From Xestospongia muta (lineage: Eukaryota > Porifera > Demospongiae > Haplosclerida > Petrosiidae): 64,000 nt of DNA. Each line of letters begins with the position of its first letter. Position 1 is the stretch's first letter. The stretch spans positions 8,373,156-8,437,155 of the forward strand of contig OY848918.1 of the NCBI GenBank assembly GCA_963693285.1, in the 5' to 3' direction. The notes below the pieces were generated by a model. The model searched no databases. It was not told the origin of the DNA and worked only from the letters and a program-made list of their open reading frames with translations. This document shows, in pieces, positions 21,471 through 33,620 of the stretch. A program made the position numbers and the translations under genes.

Positions 21471-23136
21471 TTCTGTTATTGGGGCTATTGGAGATATTAC
21501 TGTTTTAATAGTAATTGTTGTAGTACTAGTTCTAACTGTTTATATAATGATTAGAAGACAAAATAAAAGTCAGATTTTCTTATAATTTTTAATACTTTAA
21601 AACTCTCAATATAGATAACAAACCAAGTGGTAGTCCATTAACTGTTTCTCTGAGGTAAGCTCATATATACTAATATTCATTTTAATGAACATACTTTAGA
21701 AATATCAAAGACAATAATGGAGAGGAGGTATAGTATTGTTACTTAAAAGCATGTTAATAGCTAATGAAATAACTGAACATTTATTTATATAACAGTGGGA
21801 TTGATCATAATGGACGCACTATTAGTTTAAGTCAATCAAACTTCAGGAATTAGTTATCATTTCTTAAAATAATTCAAACTTTTAGTAATCCATTATAGTG
21901 AAGTCCACAGTCAAATACAACAACCTTTTTTCATTCCAACCACATCACATAAGAACAATGCCTGTTTGTCATTCAGTCATACAATGTATAGTTCCTAAAC
22001 ATTATTTCACATCTTGATTTTAATGAATTAATAATAATAATTTTAATAGATGAATTAATAATAAAATTAATAATTCATCATAATTAAGGATTCATGAGTT
22101 AGCAAAGTAAAAGGTAGAGTAAATCATGTTGTCAATGATTCAAATTTTATGTCAAATGGATGTGTTTGGTACTGTACCTCTATTTACACCTCACTGCTTT
22201 ACCTTACACCCTATAGTATATTTACACCCCTAAAACAAGAATAAGTATACAATATTTACATCCCATTTTTAACAGTGTAGTCATCATTTCTTAAAATAAT
22301 TCAAACTTTTATTAATCCATTATAGTTATCATTAGAGTCCACCTATGCTGAAGTAAACAAAAAACAACAACATCTATCTCTACAATATGATGAAGTTTCT
22401 CCTCCAGTGCCTCCATTCTCAACTGATAATGAACAACCACCTTCTATACCTCTATTCTATGGATCTTGTTATAATGGACTTGTGACAACTCAATAGTCTG
22501 AAGTCAAGAGAGAACACATGACACCTCATGTACCACCTCATACTGTACAACAGTAGAAGGAGACTACTCCATCTTAAAGAGAGAGGAGAGAGAGGCAAAT
22601 CAGTGAACTATTTATTAATAGACTATCATAGTTAATTTATAGTAATACCTTTATAAAGAGAGGAGAAATCCTTCAACAACAGATTGCAAAAGACACTGGT
22701 TTGTATTCAACTCTAAATAATGAAGTAAGACATAATTAATTCAGTCCATGATAAATATATTAGATAAACAAACTAACTGGAGTTGGAGCTGAGACAAAAG
22801 GAGCTGGAGGTATAATATATGATGAACTAGACAATGCTCCTAAGAACTGACCAATGGCACCTCTTACATCACATTTAGAGCAATCTGTTATCTACTCTGA
22901 TATCAAGGTGTCAGTCAACTGATCACAATAAGGTAACACATGTCATGATATATCATTGTTGCTATAGGTACCATTCTCTTCTTTGTCATTAACAGAGGCT
23001 CTCTACAAGAGGTGCTAAGATACAGGCTCACTTAGGAGAAATGGAGATTTCTCCATCACATCCTCCTAAACTTGGTCCTGAACCAGGTTCACAAGGCAAT
23101 AGAGGACAATCAATTTCCTCCATAAATAACCTCTAA
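21471..23136 (+). pseudogene. Class L TM/tail pseudogene (block copy 1)
   Basis: Only the 3' part: truncated TM exon 21471-21568 (IGAIGDITVLIVIVVVLVLT...IRRQNK), exon 10 21615-21654, exon 11 21700-21727, exon 12 22326-22594, exon 13 22659-22724 (TGLYSTLNNE), exon 14 22764-22932, exon 15 22996-23136. Exon 12 has TAG in place of the Tyr codon in TTQYSEV; exon 14 has TGA after NAPKN; the exon 12 donor is GC. The copy at 62176-63408 shares both stops, so the gene was dead before the block duplicated. Confidence 0.8.
21870..22285. repeat. About 420-bp insertion flanked by a 45-bp direct repeat
   Basis: ATCATTTCTTAAAATAATTC + AAACTTTTAGTAATCCATTATAGT occurs at about 21857-21900 and again at about 22275-22325; copy 2 has it once (62565-62602). 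The intervening DNA is AT-rich with TTAATAATAAT repeats. Looks like a local duplication or insertion inside intron 11. Confidence 0.6.
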
Positions 23137-23289
23137 CATTAACTTGCTTCTAACATGTATAAATGTGAAATGTAGCTAGATAGTTGGTTATTCTATTCTG
23201 TCATGTTTATAAATTAATAGTATGATTTCCACTGTCACACAGTATCATTTCTTTATTAAATATAAATTATTAACTAGTATTTATATACG

Positions 23290-24010
23290 TATGAACTTCA
23301 TATGATCACATTTTGTATCATTAAAGCAGCTGTCAGTATCAATCATAGGCAAGTATTAATCATTAGTACCCTCATTAATGTGTATGTAGGTATGTAATAT
23401 ATATTTATATATATATGATCTTCATATGATCATTTTGTATCATTATATCAGCTGTCAATATCAATCATTAGTAAGTATTAATCATTAGTACCCTCAATAA
23501 CATAGTAACACACACACACACACACACACATACTCACACACACGCACATTTAGCTAATGTATGTTTATTTAATATATTTACATCATCTGATGCATCATCC
23601 TTATATCAAAGATAAAATTATTTATCTTCATAAACAAACAAACAAACAAACAAACAAACAAACACACATAGCAACCAAACTTTGTGATGATGTAATAACT
23701 TAACTACAGACCACGTAAAATATAAGATAGTGTAGAAAGTACTTCGTCTCCAAATTAATTACTATCTATTTGGATTGATTGATGATATGTGTGTGAAAGG
23801 TTACTGGTAACTGACTGATCTTGTATTTCTATTTAACTCCAGTAATGTCTTTGAGATGAACATTGTCATGACATGAAACTAATTATGATAATGACAAAGT
23901 TGATTATAATAAGTTTGAACTTATTTCAATAATGAGATTATTAATTAGAAAATATAATATAATAACATAACATGATAAACACAAACTTTCAATAAATCAT
24001 CAAAGGAATT
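23290..24010 (+). repeat. Interspersed family A, with internal duplication
   Basis: The first 100 bp (ATCATTAAAGCAGCTGTCAG) is repeated at 23435-23500. Contains (CA)n at 23510-23531 and (AAAC)n at 23634-23663. Ends TCAAAGGAATTAACTGGATC. Confidence 0.7.
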
Positions 24011-24094
24011 AACTGGATCAGTTACTTATATAACAAGTGAATTAACATGTTTTTGAAATATTTTATCACAAAACTAATCAAACCATCTTCCATA

Positions 24095-24480
24095 AACATA
24101 CACATATACTTGTACTAGTAGACATTTACATCTCAACAACACATTCAGTAATTATAACAAGTGGTCTGTTCTGTTTGCGTTAACTATGTTCTTCTTATAC
24201 TAGTAAACATTAGATCTCACACCACCCATACATAACAAAGTAATTTCACTATAAGTATTATATTATCAAATAGGTTTAATATATCATCAAATTCTTGGAT
24301 TTTTCCCACAAAAGCTGTATTCAAAGCATCTTCACAAGTAACATATAGATGTACTACATGTATTGAGTCAACAACACCCACACACAGAGTAATTATAATA
24401 TGTGGTCTGTTCTGTTTACATTCACTATGTACTTCTTATACTAGTAAACATTAGATCTCGCACCACACACACATAACTGT
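24095..24480 (+). repeat. Family C, tandem pair
   Basis: GTGGTCTGTTCTGTTTGCGT and TAGTAAACATTAGATCTCAC occur at 24158-24215 and again at 24400-24458, about 240 bp apart. Confidence 0.6.
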
Positions 24481-26400
24481 CATACTGTATTTAACATGAT
24501 ATATTATAATTAAACTAAATAAACATACTATAATACTAGCACTATTAATAATATTGCCATTAAGTGTTTACACAATACTACAGATTCCTATAGTCATTGA
24601 TAGTTTAATGATTAAAGTACACTATTACAGCTGCCCTCAAGTGTATTCTCATTTCCCTCCTTCATTTGTTCCATTCAGTCATGTATTCGCTACACCTATC
24701 ATAATCATGATAACCACACACTGGACATATATTAAACTGGTATGTACTAGTATTAGTGATAATAATATAATTAAGGATATGTATACTATAATAACACTGA
24801 TCATATTTACTGATCAACTATGACAATAAGATCGCTGTGGTAATTTACACTAAAGATCAGTATATGTACTTGTATTACATATAGATAATACACAATAATG
24901 CAGTTATATAAGTATATGTATTATTTATATGTATTAGATAGTACTTAATTGACAATTTATATTGTGTTTACATGTGACCTACTAATAATATTAAAACACT
25001 GCCAATGTTGCATTTGTTACATATTTCAATTTAATGTAAACAACATATTTTGTACAAACATTAATTAAAATCATAATCAATATCATTTTTACTATTAAAT
25101 CAATAAATGTTATAATATCATGATGACTATACCTTATAATATTAAGTGTTGCTCATTAAACAATGTTAGTTTATTTGTTATTGTTATAATGATAAGTTTT
25201 CACAGATAATGATACAAAACTGAAATAATTAATGAACAGTGTTCCTAGTATGTCTTATATAAAAAAGAGTAAATTAAATGATACAAACATTAACATAAAT
25301 ATATATCTAATGAACACAAAGTACATAAGTACATGAACATATATCAAGACTATTCTATTCTACATATTTTATTCCAATACTATTTCAACAGAACCTTAAG
25401 TAGTACATTATGACATATATGATAATATAAATGATCATCTGATATCAAGGCAGCTATGATGACCCTGTAAGACAATAGACATTAATATTTAATAACATAG
25501 TAATAATAATGAATGTACTACTTAAATTGAAAGCCATCTAGTAATTGTGATAAGGAAAAAGAGTCTATCTATATTTGTGAGAAGAGGTACAAAATTGAAA
25601 TAAATGATTTGGTTAATATGAGATAGAAGAAGATACATTATTATATTAAAGTTTTCCACAAAATTACAGCCTATTGTAAAAGTATAATATAATAATATTG
25701 TTAAAGCTACTTTTTCTATCTATGTTCACCGAGTCATTATTTCAACTTTGTATCACTACTCATAAATATAGATAGACTCTTTTGTTATGTGAAAAAAATT
25801 ATAATTATCACATAAAAAGCATTTTTTCTATCTCATGTTTACCAAGCTATTATTTTCTTTACATTATCATTTGTGGAGTATTGGCAGTCATTCAGTATTT
25901 TTCTCAAACAAGCTAATTACTTCAGCCATAACTATATATCATGTAGATATTAACATATATCAAAGATCAAAAATGTTTATAGATCAGCTAACAACTAAAC
26001 AAATAACTCATGTATGTATTATTACTTGTCCAGATGATGATGTTTTCTAATCATAAACAGAAAATACTACATGAGTATGCAACATGGTTGGCAACATAAT
26101 TAAATATAAGCAATCAATATTCCTCCAAGAAGTCTAAATAGAATTTTTCAAAATTTTCATTTTTTTAAATGTTTAATCAAAAGATGCAGAATTCAAACCC
26201 TTAAATACTATGTTGTATCATTCACCTTAGTCTCGTTAAAAGTTTAACCAAACAATCACCACAAACAAACAAATGTGATGAAGTATGCAAGACAGGTTTA
26301 CTTTCTCTTTTATCTTATACTTAAGTTATCATTCACATACACATTGCAATAAATGTGTATACTTACCTATAGATAGCACAGAAGTTTAACAGGTATTATT
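24481..26400. other. Gene-free region apart from one foldback
   Basis: No receptor exons. ORFs of 89 aa (24554) and 71 aa (25835) have no recognisable domain, splice context or second copy. Confidence 0.4.
25537..25880. mobile_element. Foldback/MITE-like inverted repeat
   Basis: The left arm 25540-25630 (GTGATAAGGAAAAAGAGTCT, ATCTATATTTGTGAGAAGAG) is the imperfect reverse complement of 25700-25800 (CATAAATATAGATAGACTCT). A further partial arm follows at 25818-25880. The loop is about 70 bp. No ORF; no other copy seen. Confidence 0.55.
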
Positions 26401-26451
26401 GCCATTTATAAATCCATTGTATCATAACAATAATCAACCTATGCAGTAAAA

Positions 26452-27300
26452 ATGAAAGAGTATGGTACAATATTGATTTGTCTTCTATTACCAGTCATAA
26501 GTGAGTTAATATATAATATTTGTTAGTATGGCTTTATAGTGAACATAGAAGCTTCAGTTATAAGAAATATGAAGAAGTATGCATGACTGGTTTACTTTCT
26601 CTTTTTTTATACATAGGTAGCACAGAAGCTTCAGTTACAAGTCTAGACTGTAATCATGGAGTATGTCCACAGACACAAGGAGCACTCACTTGTACAATAA
26701 CAGGAAGTGTAGCAGTTTGGTATTCTCCTCCATCAGATAGTACTCTCGTTTCTACAGTAAGTTCTGGACAAGTTAGTAATGTTGATAATACTTGGTTTAC
26801 TGCTGCTTTTGTGAGCAATACTTCTGGACTAACAACTAATCTAAGTTTTACTGCCACTACTGATAAGAATGGAACACAAGTCAGGTGTGCTGATTTAATA
26901 GATACAAACTCAAGTACTTGTACTATTATGATATCAGGTATGTCACTAACAGTATCATATATAAATATCATGTACTATCATTATAAGGTCCTCCAAGTGA
27001 GTCTACATTTCATTTAGTTACCTCCTTTCTTGTACTACAAAGTCTATCACAACATATCAGGTTTACTAACTGTTAATATAACTACTGTTACTAACATTAC
27101 ATTGACTGGAGTACTAGCTGGATATATCTACATTATAACAGTGGTACCAAATAATATACTAGGAGATGGATACCCTAATAAGACTATAGGTTATTTAAAT
27201 ATTATTGTAAGTATGTTATGTTTATTTCTCATACAGTTATCATTAATGATGAATCAATGATAATTAGTGTCAACATATTATAGAATATCATAGAAAGACT
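26452..27300 (+). pseudogene. Truncated class L gene: leader, Ig, part of FN3-2
   Basis: Exon 1 26452-26500 (MKEYGTILICLLLPVI), Ig exon 26626-26937 intact. The FN3-1 exon begins at 26988 (GTCCTCCAAGTGAG) but after 14 nt is fused to intron 4/exon 5 sequence (TCTACATTTCATTTAG), removing FN3-1 and FN3-2a. Reading through gives a stop about 60 nt on; exon 5 at 27018 has the wrong phase for exon 2. FN3-2b then shifts frame at IIVSMLC. No TM follows. At best a secreted Ig domain. A TATAAAT lies at 26407-26413. Confidence 0.7.
26548..26625 (+). other. Duplicated Ig-exon acceptor with possible second start
   Basis: AACATAGAAGCTTCAGTTAT appears just upstream of the true acceptor (GTAGCACAG then AAGCTTC). 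Using the first acceptor leads to an early stop after RNMKKY. Between them an ATG (26583) reads MTGLLSLFLYIGSTEASV in frame with the Ig exon, an alternative signal peptide. The same arrangement is at 28112-28189. Confidence 0.5.
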
Positions 27301-27440
27301 ATTTCAAGTGATTTATCTAGAATAAGTAAGTACAGATTTAGTTAATATATATTTTTAAATAAATATAGTAATTGCGTGTCCTTTCATGTTCTTGTAAACT
27401 CCAACTTTACTCTAATTTCAAGTCAGTAATATTATTATAT
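27301..27440 (+). pseudogene. Degenerate stalk exons
   Basis: TTCAAGTGATTTATCTAGAA with GTAAGTA and ATATAGTAATTGCGTGTCCT are decayed matches to class S exons 6 and 7. Same sequence at 36130-36250. Confidence 0.4.
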
Positions 27441-28015
27441 AAATGTACCTAACTCTTTCAACAACCGTAGCAATACTTAATAATGTTTTCATTATATAAT
27501 GTTGAATATGTTAAGAATCCATCAGTCCTTTGATGTTTATTACTAGAATCCACTAATTCTACATATTCACTCTATATATGTAATTTGTTCATGCAATCAT
27601 TACATTTATGACTTCATACATGCAATTATTAATTTGATTATTTCCACTTTCATAATGACAGTATTATTATAATACTTTATTAGTTATTTTTTAATTTTTT
27701 TATTAGTCAATAAAGTAAACTTTCATCTTCATATATATCAGTAGAAGAGCTCTCATCAAATTCCAACAATTGATTATAAACACATTCAATACAGGTAGAT
27801 CAAAGTCAAACTTGTATGTTGACAACCATTGTAGTTAACACAGAAGTCAATTTGAAGAACAGCATAAGTATTTACAATGAGTAACACAATAGTTGAGTTA
27901 TAATGTAAACTCAACCCACAAAACACACCACCTCTTTACATAAATAAGTCTAACAGGTATTATTGCCATGTATAAATCCATTGTATCATAACAATAATCT
28001 ACCTATGCAGTAAAA
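27441..28015 (+). promoter_or_regulatory. Class L 5' region with TATA-like box
   Basis: Shared with 36240-36794 and, more diverged, 51200-51731. The last 110 bp are best conserved (AACTCAACCCACAAAACACA, CTTTACATAAATAAGTCTAA). TATAAAT at 27971-27977 lies 45 bp before the ATG. Unrelated to the class S 5' region. Confidence 0.5.
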
Positions 28016-30951
28016 ATGAAAGAGTGTGGTACAATATTGATTTGTCTTCTATTACCAGTCATAAGTGAGTTAATATATAATATTTGTTAGTATGGCTTTA
28101 TAGTGAACATAGAAGCTTCAGTTACAAGAAATATGAAGAAGTATACATGACTGGTTTACTTTCTCTTTTTTTATACGTAGGTAGCACAGAAGCTTCAGTT
28201 ACAAGTCTAGACTGTAATCATGGAGTATGTCCACAGACACAAGGAGCACTCACTTGTACAATAACAGGAAGTGCAGCAGCTTGGTATTCTCCTCCATCAG
28301 ATGATAATGCCATTGCTACAGTAAGTTCTGGACAAGTTAGTAATAGTAACAGTGAGTTTACTGCTGCTCTTGTGAGTGTTAACAATCCTGGGCTAACAAG
28401 TAATTTAAGTTTTACTGCTACTACTGATAAGAATGGAACACAAGTCAGGTGTGCTGATTTAATAGATACAAACTCAATGACTTGTACTATTATGATATCA
28501 GGTATGTCACTAACAGTATCATATATGACTAACATGTACTATCATTATAAGGTCCTCCTAGTGATGTTCCTACAGGACTGGGTTTTACAGCTCTCACAAA
28601 CACTTCAGTCATTCTCTACTGGTCACCTCCTACTTTTCATCCTAACTGTATAGTTAATTACACTGTTGAGATCAGGACAACCAGTGATAATATATTGATC
28701 GGTAATCTTAGTACTGGTAGTAATATCACCAGTATTAATGTATCTACTGGTCTCTCTCAGTCAGTAGAGTATCAATACAGAGTAGTAGGGTCTGATGGTA
28801 TCAATAGATTAGGACCCTATAGTCAATATACTATGTTCACTTTAGATGGTAAGAGTTAGATTATTTTAGTTCCCTTGAGGAGTGCTAATTTTTAGTTCTA
28901 CAGGCTGTACCACTAATTACTTATAATATCACAAAGAATACAGACAACTACATTATTGTTATAATTTGGGAGGTATGTATTTCTGTTTATAATAACTGAG
29001 TCTAGTTTTTTATTTAGTCTCCTCCACTCTCCATTCATCCTCCTCTCTTGTACTATAAAGTCTATCACAACATATCAGGTTCACTAACTGTTAATATAAC
29101 TACTGTTACTAACATTACATTGACTGGAGTACTAGCTGGATATATCTACATTATAACAGTGGTACCAGTTAATATACTAGGAGATGGATACCCTAATAAG
29201 ACTATAGGTTATTTAAATATTATTATAAAGTATGTTATATTTACTTCTCATACAGTTATCATTCCTAAACAACCAATAATTACTAGTACTAATATTGTAA
29301 CAATATCATCTGAACATTGTAAGAGTGTAACATACAAAATTAATTACATATTATTTGTATTAGTAACACCAGTAAATGTATCTAGTCTCTTTTCAATTAT
29401 AAGTAAGTGAAAAACATTTATTATCACTTATACTTAATGATGAGTATAGACACTTTGGTCCCTTTGATGTCTTTATTACAAAGTGCAACTAAAACAGGTA
29501 CAATAACTTTAAACTCAACAGGTATGTCCTCAAAAATTATTATAATTTAAGTATTACAATATAATGAAATGTCTATATATATGCTCTATTTTTTGTATAG
29601 CAGTTTCTATCTATAGCCTGTCAGGTTCATCTCCTACAAGTAATTTAATCAATCTAATATAACATTGCTATTTGTATTTGACAATAGCAGTAATCACTAC
29701 CACAACATCATCAACATCTGCTGGAATATATTATGTTATTGGGACTGTTGGAGGTATTATTGTTTTCATACTAATTGCTGTAGTACTAGTTTTAACTGGT
29801 TGTATAATGATTAGAAGACAAAATAAAAGTCAGGTGTTCCTATAATTACTTAATCCATTAATACTCTCAATATAGACAACAAAGCAAGTGGTACTCCAGT
29901 AACCATTTCTCTGAGGTAAGCTCATATATACTAATATTCATCTTAATGATTAAACTTTAGAAACATTAAAGACAATAACAGAGAAGAGGTATGATGTTAT
30001 TACTTATATGTACATAGTTAATACCTGCATGAGTAAATAAATGAACATTTATTGATACAAAAATGTGATTGATCATCATGACTCACTATTAGTTTATGTC
30101 AATCTAATTTGGAGTTACTCATCATTTCTTAAAATAATTTGGTCTTTACTATAGTTATCTTCAGACCCCACCTATGATAAAGTAAACAATAAACCACAAC
30201 CTCTATCTCTACAATATGATGAGGTTCCTCCTCCAGTGCCTCCTTATTTAGCTGATAATGACCAGCCACCTCCTGAAACACTGTTCCATTCTGAGGATAA
30301 TCCTTATGTATCCCATTATAATGATGAACCTGTGATAGCTCAGTATTCTGAAGTCAAGAAAGAGCATATAGCACTTCATACAGCTGAAGGAAATTATTCT
30401 GTTTTGAAGAGAGAAGAGAGAGAAGTCAGTTAAATGTAGGTACATAATCACATGACCATATTATTATTGTAGAGCAGAGAGAATAACTCTCAGATACAAA
30501 AGACTGGTTTGTATTCAACTCTAAATAATGAAGTAAGAGATAATACAGTCAACTATATCATAATAACTTACATTATATTAGTTAAAAAAACCAATTGGAG
30601 CCAGAGCTGAGCCAAGAGGAGTTAGAAATATAGTATATGCTGAACTGGGCAATGTCCCTAAGAACAGACCAATGGCACCTCCTCCATCTAATTTAGAGCA
30701 GTCTGTTATCTACTCTGATATCAAAGCACCAACTGATCCTAATAAGGTATCTTATATGATATAACAATGTTGCCATAATCTTCTTTAATTGTCACTAACA
30801 GAGGCTCTCTACAAAAGGTATTATGATACAGGCTCAGTTAGGAGAAATGGAGCTACCTCCACCACGTCCTCCTAATCCTGGTCCCAAACCTGGTTTCCAT
30901 GGCAGTGGAGGCCAGTCAACAACAGTAATTCCCTCTATACATCACCTGTAA
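28016..30951 (+). CDS. Class L receptor (Ig-FN3-FN3-TM, multi-ITIM tail), frameshifted tail
   Basis: Fifteen exons: 28016-28064, 28190-28501, 28552-28848, 28896-28972, 29018-29318, 29364-29402, 29450-29521, 29601-29639, 29688-29828, 29876-29915, 29961-29988, 30156-30424, 30473-30532, 30582-30746, 30802-30951. Signal peptide MKECGTILICLLLPVI, Ig (LTCTITG, NGTQVRC), FN3-1 (SVILYWSPP, YQYRVVGSD), FN3-2 (YYKVYHNISG), short stalk, TM (IGTVGGIIVFILIAVVLVLT, then RRQNK). Exon 12 lacks one base after PTYD relative to 38872-39141, so as given the tail stops at PTYDK before the ITIM-like motifs; the downstream frame still encodes LQYDEVPPPVPP, AQYSEV, GNYSVL, GLYSTL, IVYAEL, VIYSDI and PPPRPPNPGPKP. 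Either a tail-less form, a pseudogene, or a sequencing error. Confidence 0.75.
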
Positions 30952-31114
30952 AATGATTATAACTGACTGCTGACTTATACAATGTTAAATATGTCACTTT
31001 TTTAGTTCATTATTTTATTTTGTCATGTTTTAGATGTCAATAGTTTTTAGCTATTGTTAAACTAGTATCATTTATTTATTAACTATAATATGTTAACTAG
31101 TATTTGTTTACATA
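30952..31114. other. 3' flank
   Basis: Nearly identical to 39666-39829; no polyadenylation signal singled out. Confidence 0.35.
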
Positions 31115-31560
31115 TGAACTTAATATGATCACTTTGTATCATTATAGCAGCTGTCAGTATTAATTATTATTCACTAGTATTCTCAATATTCATTGTGATT
31201 TTAGCTAATGTATGTTTGTTCAATATATTTACATTATCTGATATATCATCCTTTTATCAAAGGTAAACTTATTTTATCTTCATAAACAAACACACAGTAC
31301 TATAGACCATATAAAGCATAGAACAGTATACAAAGTAATTTGTGTACTACTTCAAATTAGTGTCAATTGATGATACATGTATATTAGCATATGTAATAGT
31401 GGAAGGTAAATAGTAACTGACTGGGTATTTCATTTATTATTATTGTCATAACATGAAACTGATAATGATAAAGTTAATTATAAATAGTTTTATCTTACCA
31501 CAATATTATCAATGAAATATAATAAAACAATGAACATTTACAAAAAAGTGAAATAAAACA
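31115..31560 (+). repeat. Interspersed family A
   Basis: From ATATGATCACTTTGTATCAT to ACAATGAACATTTACAAAAA; lacks the central microsatellite. Confidence 0.7.
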
Positions 31561-32490
31561 AGTGAGTTAACAGGTTTTGAACTTTTAGTCACAAAAATAT
31601 AATATATAATACATACACATGTACTTGTTCTAGTATACATTAGATCTAAACAACACTCATACATAGTTCATTATAACATGTGATCAGTTCAGTTTACATT
31701 GACTATTATAACAAAAAATATAACTCATAGTATATAAACTAAGACATAAATATATATATATACGTATATTATACATACATATATCTAGATAAGACTATTG
31801 GTACGTTGGACTAGTTACAATTAATATGACATATTTCATATTTTAAACATTTGGTATACTCTATGTTTGTGAAGAACTAAGGGTATTGTTATCCTATTGA
31901 AAGATAAGATGTCATAATTTATGATAGTCTCATGCTCTATTGGACACATGTTGTACTGATAGTCTTGCTGTAACACATGCTAGGTACTACCATTAGTTAT
32001 TATAATACAATTAAGGAAACGTATCTGTAATAATAGTAAGCTGCTTCCTTGTTTGACAACATCTGTTTACTAAAAGACCAGTATATACATTTATATTACA
32101 TATAGATAATACATAAGAGTCTGTATGATATGTATACTGTCTATAGGTATTAATGTAGTACTAAATTGGTATATACATGTATATGATATGTATTGTATCT
32201 ATAATATGTGCTATATAGTACCAATTGATGATTTATATTAACATGTATGTGTTGTATATTATAAATTGATAATGAAATAAACATTGATGATATTGTTACA
32301 TTTTTCAACTAATTATTTAATTGTAAACAGTACATGTTGTACAAACATTATTTGAACTATAATCAATACTACTTTTATTATACATGTTACATATAAAGTA
32401 TATGACTTATAGCATTAAGTGTTGTTCATGGAACAATGTTAGTTTAGGATCCAACTAATCCAGACAATACTTGATGTCATAACAATAATA
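31561..32490. other. Gene-free spacer
   Basis: A family C piece at 31610-31700; 32150-32480 is closely repeated at 35395-35735 and partly at 33310-33600. No gene seen. Confidence 0.4.
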
Positions 32491-32496
32491 TGTTAA

Positions 32497-32631
32497 GAGC
32501 TGACCAAAGAGGAGTTAGAAATATAGTATATGCTGAACTGGCCAATGTCCCTAAGTACAGACCAATGACACCTCCTACATCAAATTTAGAGCAGTCTGTT
32601 ATCTACACTGATATCAAAGCACCAACAGAAG
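32497..32631 (+). pseudogene. Lone class L exon 14 fragment
   Basis: Encodes RGVRNIVYAELANVPKYRP and later EQSVIYTDIKAP, both ITIM-like motifs, without flanking tail exons. It then runs directly into CTAGCCTGTAGAAGCAATAA of the repeat B neighbourhood. An orphan exon from a rearrangement. Confidence 0.7.
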
Positions 32632-33260
32632 GCTAGCCTGTAGAAGCAATAACTAGATAAGCCTGCTGTCACCACAATAGACAAAGCCCGCCCCACTGAG
32701 TCACACCAATCTACTTTCACTAAATAATGATAAAAAGATGTCTTATTTATTTTATTTATTTATTGACTAATATATCTTATTTTTCTGATGTATATAGTTT
32801 AATTTTTTTGCTACCCTTCCCCCAGACCAACTCTCAGTAATGTAACATCTATCCAATGGACCATATTGTGTGCATTAAAAGCATGACTGAGTGAATTAAA
32901 TTAAGGAGGGAAATCAGAATAGTAGGTAATTGTAATGGTGGTCTCAGAACCAGATATTTTCCTAGTGAAACTTCTGATTTCAAGACTACTGTATTAAATT
33001 TATTAAAGTCATTTGAATTGCTAGGTATATTCATATATATTTCAGTTGTAAAGTAATCTACCAAATAAGAAATTTTATTTGAAATTTCTGGCTGTCATTG
33101 GCTATCTTCATCAGTAATATTATAGAAAGCATAGAGAGACAGTCAATAAATAAACCTAAAATGAATAAACAACTAAAAATAAGAATGTACTTTAAAACAC
33201 GAGGACAATATGAGGATGAATAGTTAAGCTATATACTAGGACTGGATAAAAAGTTAATAT
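32632..33260 (+). repeat. Family B and linked sequence
   Basis: Matches 20320-20800 followed by 21140-21390 without the intervening 340 bp, so this copy is the more compact form. Confidence 0.55.
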
Positions 33261-33620
33261 TACTTGTACTACATAATACATAACGAACATTACATACTGA
33301 GTTATATTAATGTATGAAGTATATGATATGTACTATCTATATATATTATGTAATACTTAGTTGGCAATTTATATTGATTGTGTATGTGTTTGTATATTAT
33401 GAACTCATAATGAAATAAACACATTTCAACTAATTACTTAATTGTAAACAGTATACCTTTTACAAACATTATTTGAACTACAATCAATACCACTTTTATT
33501 ATACATGTTACATACATGGTATATAGCTTATAGCATTAAGTGTTGTTCATGGAACAATGTTAGTTTGTGATCCAACTAATCCAGGCAATACTTGGTGTCT
33601 TAAATATAATATGTTGTAAC
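33261..33620. other. Spacer, duplicated sequence
   Basis: Related to 32150-32480 and 35395-35735. No gene seen. Confidence 0.35.

Larger units (their letters stand above)
12553..23752 (+). repeat. Segmental duplication, copy 1 (about 11.2 kb)
   Basis: From TTTTGATCACTCTTGTCTGG this block matches 53033-64000 in the same orientation, almost base for base, to the window end. The offset is about 40.37 kb at 13.8 kb, 40.26 kb at 17.2 kb and 40.69 kb at 21.2 kb, changing only at indels: AT tract 12860-12945, insertion near 15383-15510, extra FN3 fragment in copy 2 near 59.3 kb, insertion near 21.87-22.29 kb. It contains one intact class S gene and several relics. Confidence 0.9.

Noticed and set aside
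24554..24823. 89-aa ORF
   Set aside because: No domain, no copy, composition typical of AT-rich non-coding DNA.
26654..26971. About 105-aa open frame antisense to the Ig exon, conserved in most copies (also at 17750, 28218, 49162, 58013)
   Set aside because: It is the reverse reading of the Ig-like exon; its conservation follows from the coding strand, and it has no start or splice context of its own.
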